Shown here: positions 30,601 to 39,931 of the stretch, in pieces
How positions within the stretch are numbered: position 1 is the first letter of the stretch
Layout: each line of letters opens with the position of its first letter
DNA from: an uncultured Collinsella sp.
GTDB lineage: Bacteria > Actinomycetota > Coriobacteriia > Coriobacteriales > Coriobacteriaceae
Assembly (NCBI GenBank): GCA_900542635.1
Contig: UQOJ01000006.1
Coordinates: forward strand, 1 to 62,231
DNA: 62,231 nt
Reading direction: 5' to 3'
The notes under the pieces: model-generated
What the model was told of the DNA's origin: nothing
The model's database searches: none
Seen by the model: the letters and a program-made list of their open reading frames with translations, nothing else
Made by a program: the position numbers and the translations under genes

Positions 30601-32082
30601 ATGGGTAAGCCCGGTGCTTTTCTTGATATCGATCGCGTGACCCACGAGCTGCGTCCCGTGGAGGAGCGCAGCCGCGATTTCGATCCGCTGTACGTGGAGC
30701 TCGATGATGATGCTCGCCGCGCCCAAGCGAGCCGCTGCATGATGTGCGGTGTGGCGTTTTGTCAGATGGGCGCAAGCTTTGGTAAGGCGCGTCCGAGTGG
30801 CTGTCCGCTGCACAACCTGATCCCCGAGTGGAACGAGCTGGTGTATCGCGGTCGCTGGGACGAGGCTGCCGAGCGTCTGTCACTCACCTCGCCCATGCCC
30901 GAGTTCACGAGCCGCGTGTGCCCGGCGCTCTGCGAGGCCGCGTGCAACCTGGGTTCGGTCGACGGCCAACCCACGACGATCCACGATAACGAGCGCGCGA
31001 TCAGCGACCACGAGTGGGCCAACGGTGGTCCGCGTCGCTTTGAGCCGGCAGGGGAGGATGCGCCCACGGTCGCCGTGGTTGGTTCCGGCCCGGCTGGTCT
31101 GGTGACCGCATGGGAGCTTGCGCGTCGCGGTGCCCGCGTGACCGTGTTTGAGCGTGACGACCGCCCGGGCGGCTTGCTCATGTACGGCATTCCTAACATG
31201 AAGCTCGAGAAGTCTGTGGTCGAGCGTCGCGTGGCACTTATGCGCGAGCTGGGCATTGTGTTCGAGCTGAGTGCCGATGTAAACGATCCCAAGGTTGCCG
31301 CCAAGCTCGGCGACTTTGACGCCGTCGTGGTGGCTGCCGGCGCCCGTGCCCCGCGTGGACTTTCTGCTGCGAATATTGACGCGCCCGGCGTGGTGTACGC
31401 TGTGGATTATCTGACGGCATCGACCGTCTCGGTGCTCGATGGCGGCGAGCCTGCGATTAACGCACGCGGGCTAGACGTCGTGGTTATTGGCGGCGGCGAC
31501 ACCGGCAACGACTGCGTGGGCACCGCGGTGCGCCAGGGTGCGCGCAGCGTGCGCCAGTTTGAGTTCTTGTCGGCGGCGCCCGATAAGCGTACGGCGAGCA
31601 ACCCCTGGCCGCAGTGGCCCAATGTGAAGAAGACCGACTACGGCCAACAGGAGGCCATCGCTGCCATGGGTGGCGAGATGCGTGCCTGGGGCGTGGATAC
31701 GCTCGAGGTACTGCTGGACAAGAAGGGTGCGGCCGCGGGCCTGCGCGTGGTCGATCTGGACTGGTCGGCCGGCAAGCCCGAGCGCGTCGCGGGATCCGAG
31801 CACGAGGTGCCGGCGCAGCTGGTGCTCATCGCCTGCGGCTTTACGGGTCCCGAGCATGGTGTGTTCGACGCGGTGGGCGTGCCCGTTGCCACCGCTGGTC
31901 GTCCGCTGCCCGTGATGGCGGCCGAGGGCTCGCACCGCGCTGCTCGCACGGACGATGTCGCTGCGGATGCCGCGCCGGTGTATGTCGCCGGTGACGCTCG
32001 CAACGGCAGCTCGCTCGTGGTGAACGCCATGGCCGATGCCCTGGCCTGCGCAGCCGAAGTCGCCGATGCGCTGGAGCTGTAA
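30601..32082 (+). CDS. gltD: glutamate synthase small subunit
   Basis: GltD feeds electrons from NADPH to GltB. The 493-residue product has N-terminal Fe-S cysteines (SRCMMCGVAFCQMG, SGCPLHNLIPEWN, RVCPALCEAACNLGSV), an FAD site (VAVVGSGPAGLVTAWELARRGARVTVFE), GGLLMYGIPNMKLEKSVV and a pyridine-nucleotide site (VVVIGGGDTGNDCVGTAVRQGA). GGAGG lies at the end of gltB just before ATG 30601. The pair forms an operon. Confidence 0.96.
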   Translation: MGKPGAFLDIDRVTHELRPVEERSRDFDPLYVELDDDARRAQASRCMMCGVAFCQMGASFGKARPSGCPLHNLIPEWNELVYRGRWDEAAERLSLTSPMPEFTSRVCPALCEAACNLGSVDGQPTTIHDNERAISDHEWANGGPRRFEPAGEDAPTVAVVGSGPAGLVTAWELARRGARVTVFERDDRPGGLLMYGIPNMKLEKSVVERRVALMRELGIVFELSADVNDPKVAAKLGDFDAVVVAAGARAPRGLSAANIDAPGVVYAVDYLTASTVSVLDGGEPAINARGLDVVVIGGGDTGNDCVGTAVRQGARSVRQFEFLSAAPDKRTASNPWPQWPNVKKTDYGQQEAIAAMGGEMRAWGVDTLEVLLDKKGAAAGLRVVDLDWSAGKPERVAGSEHEVPAQLVLIACGFTGPEHGVFDAVGVPVATAGRPLPVMAAEGSHRAARTDDVAADAAPVYVAGDARNGSSLVVNAMADALACAAEVADALEL

Positions 32083-32101
32083 AGTAGTCATTTAAGAACG
32101 T

Positions 32102-32139
32102 CCCCAATGACTAGTCATTTTTTTGTCTAGTCGTTGGGG
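32102..32139 (+). terminator. hairpin after gltBD
   Basis: CCCCAATGACTAG pairs with CTAGTCGTTGGGG (one wobble) around a T-rich loop. There is no T run after the stem, so it may stabilise mRNA ends rather than terminate. Confidence 0.45.
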
Positions 32140-32436
32140 GCACTCTTTGCGAGCGATTTGCTCGTTTGTCGACGTACGGGTGTTCATTTGTCGACTTCTT
32201 GGGCTGTGGTCACCTGTTGTTTCTGTGGTGGCTGTGGACGCTTGGCTCGAAAAGGCGGGTTGGCTGTCTATGCCTACCTGCGGCTTTGTTCCAGTGCGCA
32301 TTTTCGGTCAAGCTTTTCGTCAAGTGTTTGGTCAGCATCTGGTTTGCAGCCGGAGGCCTATTTTGCCCGCGCTGGTCGTGGCTGCCCACCCTCCTCGTAA
32401 GCTCAAATTGAGGTTCATCAGTTTGAGGAGGATGCC
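32140..32436. other. intergenic region, no gene recognised
   Basis: Short open frames exist but have no ribosome site or protein-like composition. GTTTGAGGAGGATGCC at the right end is the ribosome site of the next gene. Confidence 0.35.
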
Positions 32437-33144
32437 ATGACTGACCACGTTTTAGACCGAGCGCATCTGGCCGAAGCCGTCGGCAACGATATTGCCGACA
32501 TGGCCCATTTTTGGATGCTGCGGAAGTTTCAGTTTTTGGAGCCGGCGCGCGAGCAGTTTGAGATCATTGTTGACCCGTGGCTCAGCTATCGCACCGAGCC
32601 TTCCCAAAACGAAATCATGGCCTACAACATGGCATTTACCGATTGGCTGCTCTTCGAGCGCCCCTATCGCCATGGCAAGACGCTGCTCGAGCTGTATGTT
32701 GACGAGAGGCCGGCATCGCTTTCGCCTGCCTCGCTCAAGCGGCTCGAGCAGGTACGCGACACGCAGTATTTCTCGCGCTTTGGCATTTTGGACAAGGATC
32801 CTGCGACTGGTATGGTCGCGCTGAAGGACACGCGCGCCGACCGTCGCTTTGATGTCTACGACCCGCATATCGTGCAAAAGGAGCATTGGAGCGACGGAGC
32901 GATTGCGGTGCGCCTCGCCTGCGTCGACGATGTCTGGCTGACGGCGGGACAGCTCTATCTGTATGACATCGCGCGCCTGAGTGACACGGCGGTCGATGGG
33001 CCGGGTGCGGTGCATCCAGAGGATTTGGAAGATGGTTTTGACACCTCGCGCATCAGCTTTTACCTGCGTCTGGTCCGCGACATCATGGGAGCCCAGGGGC
33101 GCTACGTCAAGTCGCTCAACATCTACGAGCAGGAGTGGGAGTAG
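32437..33144 (+). CDS. uncharacterised protein
   Basis: The 235-residue soluble protein has no signal peptide or membrane segment. It is rich in aromatic and acidic residues (MAYNMAFTDWLLFERPYRHGKTLLELYVDERP; SRFGILDKDPATGMVALKDTRADRRFDVYDPHI). I do not recognise a domain. GAGGAGG 6-7 bases before ATG 32437 and normal codon use indicate a real gene. It is followed by the repeat module that brackets the next gene. Confidence 0.6.
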   Translation: MTDHVLDRAHLAEAVGNDIADMAHFWMLRKFQFLEPAREQFEIIVDPWLSYRTEPSQNEIMAYNMAFTDWLLFERPYRHGKTLLELYVDERPASLSPASLKRLEQVRDTQYFSRFGILDKDPATGMVALKDTRADRRFDVYDPHIVQKEHWSDGAIAVRLACVDDVWLTAGQLYLYDIARLSDTAVDGPGAVHPEDLEDGFDTSRISFYLRLVRDIMGAQGRYVKSLNIYEQEWE

Positions 33145-33180
33145 GGGATGTGACTGGTGTCGCCCTGCTGCCCTGACTTT

Positions 33181-33237
33181 GTCTCAATCTGTAACGTTTG
33201 GCGGCTGTTCGGGCCCGTAACTGTTACAGATTGAGAC
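33181..33237. repeat. family B palindromic repeat, copy 2
   Basis: GTCTCAATCTGTAAC and GTTACAGATTGAGAC are perfect 15-base arms around 27 bases. Confidence 0.85.
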
Positions 33238-33260
33238 GGAAGGTTGGCGGCTGCCGAAAG

Positions 33261-33317
33261 ATCTTGTTCTGTAACAACTAGAGGCTCAAAGGCTGTCTTC
33301 CTGTTACAGATCGAGAC
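33261..33317. repeat. family B palindromic repeat, copy 3
   Basis: Arms ATCTTGTTCTGTAAC and GTTACAGATCGAGAC. The linker from copy 2 contains GCTGCCGAAAGATCT, which recurs between copies 4 and 5. Confidence 0.8.
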
Positions 33318-33340
33318 ATTTGTCAGCGGAGGCAACGGTG

Positions 33341-34414
33341 ATGATGGTCCATTTGTCTGACGTGGTGGTGATGAAAGTGTCCAATACCGTTCTCAAACAC
33401 AAGCATACGACTCGCAACACGTTGGCACGGAACAGGATGCTTACGCGTCTCACGGAGGCGACCGAGCAAGGTGCGCTGCTCGCAACGCATGATAATACCG
33501 AGCTCATGTGGCTGCGACGCCATGTTGGAACCGACGATATCGCGGAGCCAGAGCCGTACCTGTTCTGTTTTCAGCATGATTGGGATGCATTGACGCCGGC
33601 GGGGCGAGCGCTGAGGACTATCAAAGGGCTTGCGGAATTTCATCCCAATTGGGCGTTTTGGGGATATGACGCCGCGCTGATATGGGGTCTGGAGGTGCCG
33701 AATGATCTGCTTGGGCCGCGTTTTCTTGTTAAGACGGGTTGTTCGGTGACGTTGAGCAGCGGGTGCAGGTTGTTGCGTCCGCAGATGGCGGGCGCGCTCG
33801 AGCGTGTTGATGGCGTGCGTGTGACGTCATTTTGGCGCACAGTGGAGGATTGCTTGCTGCGTGTGCCGTTCTCCTACGGGTTGGCGATTGCCGATTCTGC
33901 GCTGCGGGCGAAAGGCGTATCACGTGGGGATTTGTGCGAGTGCCTCCGTGCCGATTGCGAGGGCAGGCGAGGGTGTCGCAGGGCACAGGTGATTGCGTCG
34001 TATGCGGACGGGCTGTCCGAAAACGGCGGCGAGTCTCGGTTCCGAGCGTTCTTTATTGCATATGGCTTTCCGGTTCCGGAGTTGCAGGTGGAGCTTCGCG
34101 ACCCGCTCGATCCGGGCCAGGTGTTTCGCGTCGATTATTATTGGCGGCTCGAGGATGGGACGTGCGTCATCGGCGAGCTCGACGGAAAGGGGAAGTACAC
34201 CTTGCAGAACGGCGAGGGTCGAGAGTCGGTTGATCCATTTGTGGCAGAGCGTCAGCGGGAATCTCATCTGACAATGCTCGGGCATAAGGTGCTTCGGTTT
34301 ACGTTTGACGAGCTCAAGAATCCGGGGAAGCTGGTCGAGAAGATGAGGCTGGCGGGTATTCCTCAACAGATGGATCTGGCTGTGGAATGGAGACGTCAGT
34401 GGTGCGGGCGCTGA
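33341..34414 (+). CDS. AbiEi/DUF559-like protein with putative PD-(D/E)XK nuclease fold
   Basis: The 357-residue product has an N-terminal half with helix-turn-helix-like content and a C-terminal segment: ESRFRAFFIAYGFPVPELQVEL, then FRVDYYWRLEDGTCVIGELDGKGKY, then ERQRESHLTMLGHKVLRFTFDELKNP. Asp in RVDYYW, Glu in GELDGK and the Lys form a D...ExDGK pattern as in Vsr/DUF559 endonuclease-like proteins, common in actinobacteria next to AbiEi-type regulators. ATG 33341 was chosen for GGAGG at 33328-33332. A related repeat module flanks it on both sides. Nuclease activity is inferred, not shown. Confidence 0.6.
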   Translation: MMVHLSDVVVMKVSNTVLKHKHTTRNTLARNRMLTRLTEATEQGALLATHDNTELMWLRRHVGTDDIAEPEPYLFCFQHDWDALTPAGRALRTIKGLAEFHPNWAFWGYDAALIWGLEVPNDLLGPRFLVKTGCSVTLSSGCRLLRPQMAGALERVDGVRVTSFWRTVEDCLLRVPFSYGLAIADSALRAKGVSRGDLCECLRADCEGRRGCRRAQVIASYADGLSENGGESRFRAFFIAYGFPVPELQVELRDPLDPGQVFRVDYYWRLEDGTCVIGELDGKGKYTLQNGEGRESVDPFVAERQRESHLTMLGHKVLRFTFDELKNPGKLVEKMRLAGIPQQMDLAVEWRRQWCGR

Positions 34415-34422
34415 GAGGGTTT

Positions 34423-34480
34423 GTCTCGATCTGTAACATCTTGGAGCCGTTTTGCCGCGTAACTGTTACAGACCGAGACA
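34423..34480. repeat. family B palindromic repeat, copy 4
   Basis: Arms GTCTCGATCTGTAAC and GTTACAGACCGAGAC. Confidence 0.8.
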
Positions 34481-34502
34481 AAGGGTTGGACCGCTGCCGA
34501 AA

Positions 34503-34560
34503 GATCTCGATTTGTAACATCTGGAGGCTCAAATGCCGCCTTCCTGTTACAGATTGAGAT
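34503..34560. repeat. family B palindromic repeat, copy 5
   Basis: Arms GATCTCGATTTGTAAC and GTTACAGATTGAGAT; the interior GGAGGCTCAAATGCCGCC resembles the interior of copy 3. Confidence 0.8.
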
Positions 34561-34712
34561 ATTTCGCTGGGGCGGTTGGAGGATCGCCGCGCTGATTCTG
34601 CTCATCCTCACATTTCCCTTCTTTCTCCGTTAACCGATATGTTCGACGTTTGTTCGCTGCATAAGGTGATAATGGACAAATGTACAAGTTAATCGTGAGG
34701 GAGGAGCTCGAT

Positions 34713-36083
34713 ATGGCGTCTACCGATCGTTCCACGTTGTTTATCAATGCGACCGTCCTGGACGGTTCGGAGCATATGGAGCCGCAGCCCGATATGGCCG
34801 TGACTGTTGAGCGCGGCGTCATCACCTGGATGGGGCCGAGTGCTGTGGCGCAGGCGCCCGCGGGTGCCGAGGTCATCGACCTGGCAGGTGCGTATCTCAT
34901 GCCAGGCCTCATCAATATGCATGTGCATCTGTGCGGTTCGGGCAAGCCGGTTTCGGCGGGCGATGCGGGTGCGTTGATGAAGAAACTCGATAATCCCGTG
35001 GGGCGCGCCATCGTGCGCCATATTCTTAAGGGCAGCGCCCAACAACAACTGGCAAGTGGCGTGACCACGGTGCGCGGCGCGGGCGATCCGCTGTTTGCCG
35101 ATCTGGCCGTGCGCGATGCTATCGATGCCGGCAAGTATCAAGGTCCTCGCCTGGTGGCGCCGGGAACGGGCGTCACGGTGCCGGGCGGCCATGGTGCGGG
35201 CTTGTTCGCCCAGGTGGCCAACAGTCCCGCCGAGGCAGCCGAACAGGTGCGCGACCTGTATGCGCGTGGTGCCGACGTCATTAAGCTGTTCGTGACGGGC
35301 GGCGTGTTCGACGCGACCGAGGTGGGCGAGCCAGGTGTGCTGCGTATGCCCGTGGAGGTTGCCGCGGCGGCGTGCAAGGCGGCGCACGATATGGGCCTTC
35401 CTGTTATGGCTCATGTTGAGAGTACCGAGGGCGTGAAGGCCGCGCTTGAGGCCGGCGTTGACACGATTGAGCACGGCGCTCCGCTGACGCCCGAGATCCT
35501 GGAGCTGTACCGTGGCGCCGCGGGCACGCAGCTCGAGGGACGTGCGCCGAGTGTGACCTGCACGATCAGCCCGGCGTTGCCGTTTGTATTGCTCGACCCG
35601 GAAAAGACCCATTCGACCGATACGCAAAAGAAGAACGGCGACATTGTGTGTTCGGGCATCATCGAGAGCGCCCGTGCCGCACTGGAAGCTGGCGTTAAGG
35701 TGGGCCTGGGTACGGACTCGAGCTGCCCATTTGTGGCACAGTACGACATGTGGCGCGAGGTAGCCTATTTTGCCAAGTACGTGGGTGTGAGCAATGCCTT
35801 TGCGCTGCATACGGCTACGCAAGTCAATGCCGAGCTGCTGGGGCTGGGCGGCGAGACCGGCACGATCGAGTGCGGCAAGGCGGCCGATATCCTGGTGACG
35901 CGCAAGAATCCTCTGGATGATCTGTGTGCCCTGCGTGAGCCGGTACACGTAATGTGCCGCGGTGACCTGGTGCGCAAGCTGAAGGTCAAGCACATCCCCG
36001 AGGTGGACACCGAGCTCGATGCGATTATGGCCATGCCTGCAGAGGCGTTGGCCGAGGAGCTCGCCCGCGACGGCGTGGCGTAG
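34713..36083 (+). CDS. amidohydrolase family protein
   Basis: The 456-residue product belongs to the metal-dependent amidohydrolases with an imidazolonepropionase/prolidase-like layout. INMHVHL is the first metal His pair, VIKLFVTGG the bridging Lys strand, VMAHVES and TIEHG the later His ligands, and LGTDSSCPF the Asp. The C-terminus ETGTIECGKAADILVTRKNPLDDL closes the beta-sandwich. The substrate cannot be told; dipeptides or cyclic amides are typical. ATG 34713 has GGGAGGAG 7 bases upstream. It is monocistronic, with a terminator 53 bases after the stop. Confidence 0.85.
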   Translation: MASTDRSTLFINATVLDGSEHMEPQPDMAVTVERGVITWMGPSAVAQAPAGAEVIDLAGAYLMPGLINMHVHLCGSGKPVSAGDAGALMKKLDNPVGRAIVRHILKGSAQQQLASGVTTVRGAGDPLFADLAVRDAIDAGKYQGPRLVAPGTGVTVPGGHGAGLFAQVANSPAEAAEQVRDLYARGADVIKLFVTGGVFDATEVGEPGVLRMPVEVAAAACKAAHDMGLPVMAHVESTEGVKAALEAGVDTIEHGAPLTPEILELYRGAAGTQLEGRAPSVTCTISPALPFVLLDPEKTHSTDTQKKNGDIVCSGIIESARAALEAGVKVGLGTDSSCPFVAQYDMWREVAYFAKYVGVSNAFALHTATQVNAELLGLGGETGTIECGKAADILVTRKNPLDDLCALREPVHVMCRGDLVRKLKVKHIPEVDTELDAIMAMPAEALAEELARDGVA

Positions 36084-36136
36084 GCGCCGGCGTGACGGAA
36101 ACGACAGCTTCACCGTCGCATGCTGTCGCCCCATGC

Positions 36137-36175
36137 AAAAAGCCGAGGTCTCAACACGAGGCCTCGGCTTTTTTA
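36137..36175 (+). terminator. rho-independent terminator of the amidohydrolase
   Basis: AAAAAGCCGAGG and CCTCGGCTTTTTT arms around TCTCAACACGAGG; T run present, A run on the left. Confidence 0.9.
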
Positions 36176-36235
36176 GCGACAAATATGTAAGATGCAGGAC
36201 AAACACTTCTGATGCATTTGTCCCATGTGCGGGCG

Positions 36236-36709
36236 CTAGGAGCGGGTTTCCATCTTGGCGTGGCACTTGGGGCAGGTGACGCGGATCTTGCCCTTGCCCT
36301 TGGGGACGGAGAGCATCTGGCCGCAGTTGGGGCACTTGAGGTATGCCGTGGTCTTGCGGCCCTTCCACATCTTCTTGGCCGTGCGCTTGGCACGCTCAAA
36401 GTCTTCCCTACTGGTGCCGGCGGAGCGTGAGGTGCTGGCCGCTGCAGCGCCGCCGCCCAAGCTGGCGACGAACTTGCCCAGGCCGGGGATGTTCGCAGTC
36501 GCGGCGACAAAGGCCTCGTTCTCCTTGCGACGTGCGTCGGCGTTTTTGGACAGGCCGCGCAGCACGCCAATCACGATAACGGCGATGGCGATCCAGCTGA
36601 GCCACTGGATGCGGGCTATCGATCCGATCATCGCGATGACGATGCCGGCAAAACCCATCACGATGGTGAGTTCATCGGCGCCATTGCGACCCTTCATAAA
36701 GTCATTCAT
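36236..36709 (-). CDS. membrane protein with C-terminal zinc ribbon
   Basis: The 157-residue product has two membrane helices near residues 17-55 (ELTIVMGFAGIVIAMIGSIARI, WLSWIAIAVIVIGVLRGL), a basic linker and a C-terminal zinc-ribbon (YLKCPNCGQMLSVPKGKGKIRVTCPKCHAKMETRS, two CxxC pairs). The gene is simple and its function unknown. ATG at 36709 was preferred over a longer start because AAAGG sits 8 bases upstream. Confidence 0.7.
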   Translation of the reverse strand: MNDFMKGRNGADELTIVMGFAGIVIAMIGSIARIQWLSWIAIAVIVIGVLRGLSKNADARRKENEAFVAATANIPGLGKFVASLGGGAAAASTSRSAGTSREDFERAKRTAKKMWKGRKTTAYLKCPNCGQMLSVPKGKGKIRVTCPKCHAKMETRS

Positions 36710-36763
36710 GCAAATTGCCTTTCGTTCGATATGCTGCACGCCTTTATACCCGATTTAGAGCAA

Positions 36764-36811
36764 GGGGGACAGGTTAATCTGCACCAATGTGGTGCAAACA
36801 TACCTGTCCCC
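36764..36811. repeat. family A palindromic repeat, copy 2
   Basis: GGGGACAGGT and ACCTGTCCCC arms enclose TGCACCAATGTGGTGCA, itself a palindrome. Confidence 0.75.
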
Positions 36812-36855
36812 GGAATACCAAGACGGTGCAAAGAAGTCTGTCCTCAATGCCCCAA

Positions 36856-37128
36856 TTACTTGGAGAGCTTGTCGACGACGCGTTCGATCTCGGCGAGCTT
36901 GGCGGCTTTGAGGTCTTCGTCGCCCGATTCGATTGCCGAAGTCACGCAGCCCTCGATATGCGCCTTGAGCACGTCGGCGTTGATGCGCGCGATGAGCGCC
37001 TGCGTGGCCATGAGCTGTGTGGAGATGTCGACGCAGTAACGGTCCTCCTCGACCATTCGCAGGATGCCGTCGATTTGCCCGCGTGCCGTCTTGAGCATGC
37101 GGGTCACCGATTTATGGTCTGCCATCAT
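36856..37128 (-). CDS. csoR: CsoR family copper-sensing repressor
   Basis: The 90-residue product matches the CsoR/DUF156 family: RMLKTARGQIDGILRMVEEDRYCVDISTQLMATQALI and LKAHIEGCV. The Cu(I) ligands Cys32, His57 and Cys61 are all in place. CsoR binds operator DNA and releases it on copper binding. It is last in the order copA, copZ-like, csoR on the minus strand; a palindrome typical of CsoR sites lies upstream of copA. Confidence 0.9.
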   Translation of the reverse strand: MMADHKSVTRMLKTARGQIDGILRMVEEDRYCVDISTQLMATQALIARINADVLKAHIEGCVTSAIESGDEDLKAAKLAEIERVVDKLSK

Positions 37129-37171
37129 GGCGGGTCCTCGTTTCTGGTCGGGGGGGGGTACGTGCGGGTCG

Positions 37172-37393
37172 TTACGCGGCGGTCACCGAAAGGGCATGGA
37201 ACTTCTCGCCCGAAGCCTCGACAGCGGCGGCGAGCTGCTCAGCGGTCACGGTGTCGGCGCACTCCACCTGGACGGTCTGGGTCTCGTGATCGGCGTCGGC
37301 GTCGGTCACGCCGACCACGTTGAGCAGCGCGGTCTCGACGGTGGCATCGCAATGGCCGCACATGAGGCCGGAAGTCTTGATCGTGTAATTCAT
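37172..37393 (-). CDS. heavy-metal-associated domain protein (CopZ-like copper chaperone)
   Basis: The 73-residue protein is a single HMA domain with Cys12 and Cys15 in GLMCGHCDATVETALLNV. The usual motif is MxCxxC, here MCGHC, so a copper chaperone is the likely role, shuttling Cu(I) to CopA. AAGGAG lies before the ATG. It sits between copA and csoR. Confidence 0.88.
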   Translation of the reverse strand: MNYTIKTSGLMCGHCDATVETALLNVVGVTDADADHETQTVQVECADTVTAEQLAAAVEASGEKFHALSVTAA

Positions 37394-37544
37394 GGTTGTC
37401 TCCTTATCGATTGAGATTATCTGACAGTTTAGTCGTGAACGGAGTCATCTTAAAGGCGCGTTGAGGTGCCCGAGATTGCCCCGAAAGAGGAGCGAAGCGT
37501 ACTTGGGTACGCGAGCGACGGTTTGAGGGGCAAGGTCGGGTGCC

Positions 37545-39884
37545 TCAGCGTGCCGTCTTGGGCTTAAAGGTTCGTAGGCGTAGAGCGTTGCTTACGACGC
37601 ACACGCTCGACAGGCTCATGGCCGCGGCGCCGAACATCGGTGAGAGCTGCCAGCCGGTGAGGGGGAAGAACGCGCCCGCGGCGAGCGGAATGCCGATACC
37701 GTTGTAGAACAGCGCCCAGAACAGGTCTTGCTTGATGTTGCGGATCGTGGCGCGCGATAGCTCGATGGCGCGGGCGACATCCATGAGGTCGCTGCGCATG
37801 AGCACCACGTCGGCACCCTCCTTGGCGATGTCGGCGCCGGTGCCGATGGCAAGGCCCACATCAGCGCGCGCCAGGGCGGGGGAGTCGTTGATGCCGTCGC
37901 CCACCATGGCAACCTTGCTGCCCGCATCCTGCAGCTCGCGCACGTGGCGCTCCTTGTCGGCGGGGAGCACATCGGCGATGACCTGCTCGCGGCTCAGCCC
38001 CACGCGACGGGCGATGGCCTCGGCCGTCACGCGGTTGTCGCCGGTGAGCATGCGCACGTCGACGCCGAGCTTGCGGAGCGCGGCGATGGCCTCGGCGCTC
38101 GTCTCCTTGACCTCGTCAGCTACGGCAATGGTGCCGGCAAGCTCGCCGTTCTTGGCAAAGAACAGCGGCGTCTTGCCCTCGGCGGCAAATTGCTCGGCAA
38201 GGCCCGCGGGCACGGTAACGCCCAGCTCGTTCATCAGGCGCACGTTGCCGGCTGCAATGGCGTTTTGTCCCTCGCGCGCCGTAACGCCACGCCCGGGCAC
38301 GGCGGCAAAGTCCTCGACCGTGCGCGCGACAATTCCGCGCGCCTCGCACTTGGCCATAATCGCCTCTGCCAGAGGGTGCTCGCTTGAGCGCTCCAACGCG
38401 GCGGCCAGCTTGAGCAGCGCCTTTTCGCTCATGGCGGGCGAGCCGTCGGCGCGCGTGGCTACCACGATATCGGTCACGGCAGGCTTGCCACGGGTGACGG
38501 TGCCCGTCTTATCGAGCACCACGGTGCCCACGCTGCGCAGATTCTCCAGCGCCTCGGCGCTCTTGAACAGAATGCCCATCTCGGCGCCCTTGCCGGTGCC
38601 GACCATAATAGCGACGGGCGTGGCCAGGCCCAGCGCACACGGGCAGCTGATCACCAGTACGGCGACGGCGGAAGTGAGTGCCTCGTTGACGCTGCCGGTC
38701 AGCACCATCCACGCCACAAAGGTCACGGCAGAGATCGCAAACACCACGGGTACGAACACCCCGGCGACTTTGTCGGCCATGCGGGCGATGGGCGCCTTGG
38801 TGGCGTTGGCGTCCTCGACGAGTTGGATAATCTTGGCGAGCGACGTGTCGGCACCCACGCGCGTGGCGCGGAAGGTAAACGAGCCGGTGCGGTTGACCGT
38901 GGCGGCGTTGACGGTGTCGCCGGCGGTCTTTTCCACGGGGATGGACTCGCCGGTGAGCGCGCTTTCGTCGACGGCCGAGGCGCCCTCGAGCACCACGCCG
39001 TCAACGGGAATGGACTCGCCAGGGCGCACACGCAGCACCTGGCCGGGAAGGATGCTATCGACGTCGACGGTGGTCTCGCTGCCGTCATCGGCAACGACGG
39101 TCGCGGTCTTGGGCGCCAAGTCAATCAGCGCCTCGATCGCGCCGCCGGTCTTGGACTTGCTGCGCGTCTCCATGTACTTGCCCACGGTGACGAGCGACAG
39201 AATCGTGCCCGCGCTCTCAAAATACAGGTTGTCCATGCTCGTCATCATGGCCTCGTGGACCTGACCCGCGGCTAGCTGGTCGGCCATGATGAACATGGCG
39301 TAGAGCGACCAGGCAATGGACGCGGTGGCGCCGACGGCGATGAGGGCGTCCATGGTGGGCGCGCCGTGCGCGAGCGATTTAAACCCGTTGATAAAGTACG
39401 CGTCGTTGACGTAGACGATGGGGATGAGCAGGACGAGCTCGGTGAGCGCGAGCGTCATGCTGTGGGTGTGGTCGGTGAAGACGCCGGGCAGTGGCCAACC
39501 GAGCATGTGCCCCATGCCTATGTAGAACAGCGGGATGAGGAAGATGATCGAGATGATGAGGCGGGTGCGCATGGCGGAGGCGGCGGCCTCCAGCTTTTTG
39601 GTGGGCGACTCTATATGGGTGACGCCAGACCTGGCCTGCGAGCTGTCGCTTTGGACAGCGTCAGCGCCCGTGCTGATGGGCGAGGCCGAGTAGCCAGCGC
39701 GATCGACAGCGGTGCAGATATCGTCGGGGGAGACCTGCGCAGGGTCGTAGTCCACCAGCATAGAGCCGGCGAGCAGATTGACCGCGACGCTCTCGACGCC
39801 GTCGAGCTTGCTGACGGCACGGTCCACGTGCGCTTGGCACGCGGCGCACGTCATGCCGCCTACGTCGAACTTATCTTGAGCCAT
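37545..39884 (-). CDS. copA: copper-translocating P-type ATPase
   Basis: CopA pumps Cu(I) out of the cell. The 779-residue product has one N-terminal HMA domain with GGMTCAACQAHV (Cys13/Cys16), eight membrane helices, and the Cys-Pro-Cys of ISCPCALGLATPVAIMVGTG in the metal path. It also has the phosphorylation site DKTGTVTRGK, SSEHPLAEA and the GDGINDSPALARADVG hinge. It is the first gene of the copA-copZ-csoR operon. The length is normal for a single-HMA CopA. Confidence 0.95.
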   Translation of the reverse strand: MAQDKFDVGGMTCAACQAHVDRAVSKLDGVESVAVNLLAGSMLVDYDPAQVSPDDICTAVDRAGYSASPISTGADAVQSDSSQARSGVTHIESPTKKLEAAASAMRTRLIISIIFLIPLFYIGMGHMLGWPLPGVFTDHTHSMTLALTELVLLIPIVYVNDAYFINGFKSLAHGAPTMDALIAVGATASIAWSLYAMFIMADQLAAGQVHEAMMTSMDNLYFESAGTILSLVTVGKYMETRSKSKTGGAIEALIDLAPKTATVVADDGSETTVDVDSILPGQVLRVRPGESIPVDGVVLEGASAVDESALTGESIPVEKTAGDTVNAATVNRTGSFTFRATRVGADTSLAKIIQLVEDANATKAPIARMADKVAGVFVPVVFAISAVTFVAWMVLTGSVNEALTSAVAVLVISCPCALGLATPVAIMVGTGKGAEMGILFKSAEALENLRSVGTVVLDKTGTVTRGKPAVTDIVVATRADGSPAMSEKALLKLAAALERSSEHPLAEAIMAKCEARGIVARTVEDFAAVPGRGVTAREGQNAIAAGNVRLMNELGVTVPAGLAEQFAAEGKTPLFFAKNGELAGTIAVADEVKETSAEAIAALRKLGVDVRMLTGDNRVTAEAIARRVGLSREQVIADVLPADKERHVRELQDAGSKVAMVGDGINDSPALARADVGLAIGTGADIAKEGADVVLMRSDLMDVARAIELSRATIRNIKQDLFWALFYNGIGIPLAAGAFFPLTGWQLSPMFGAAAMSLSSVCVVSNALRLRTFKPKTAR

Positions 39885-39931
39885 GGCTTCTCCTTTCTGT
39901 GGTTCGGTGTTGGAATTGTTAACCTGCCGAT

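Noticed and set aside
32134..32400. Small Cys-rich proteins after gltD
   Set aside because: Several overlapping frames are open in the same stretch, none with a ribosome site or a protein-like pattern.
33181..34560. CRISPR-like array
   Set aside because: Repeats are few, palindromic and unevenly spaced, with a gene between pairs. No equal spacers and no cas genes.
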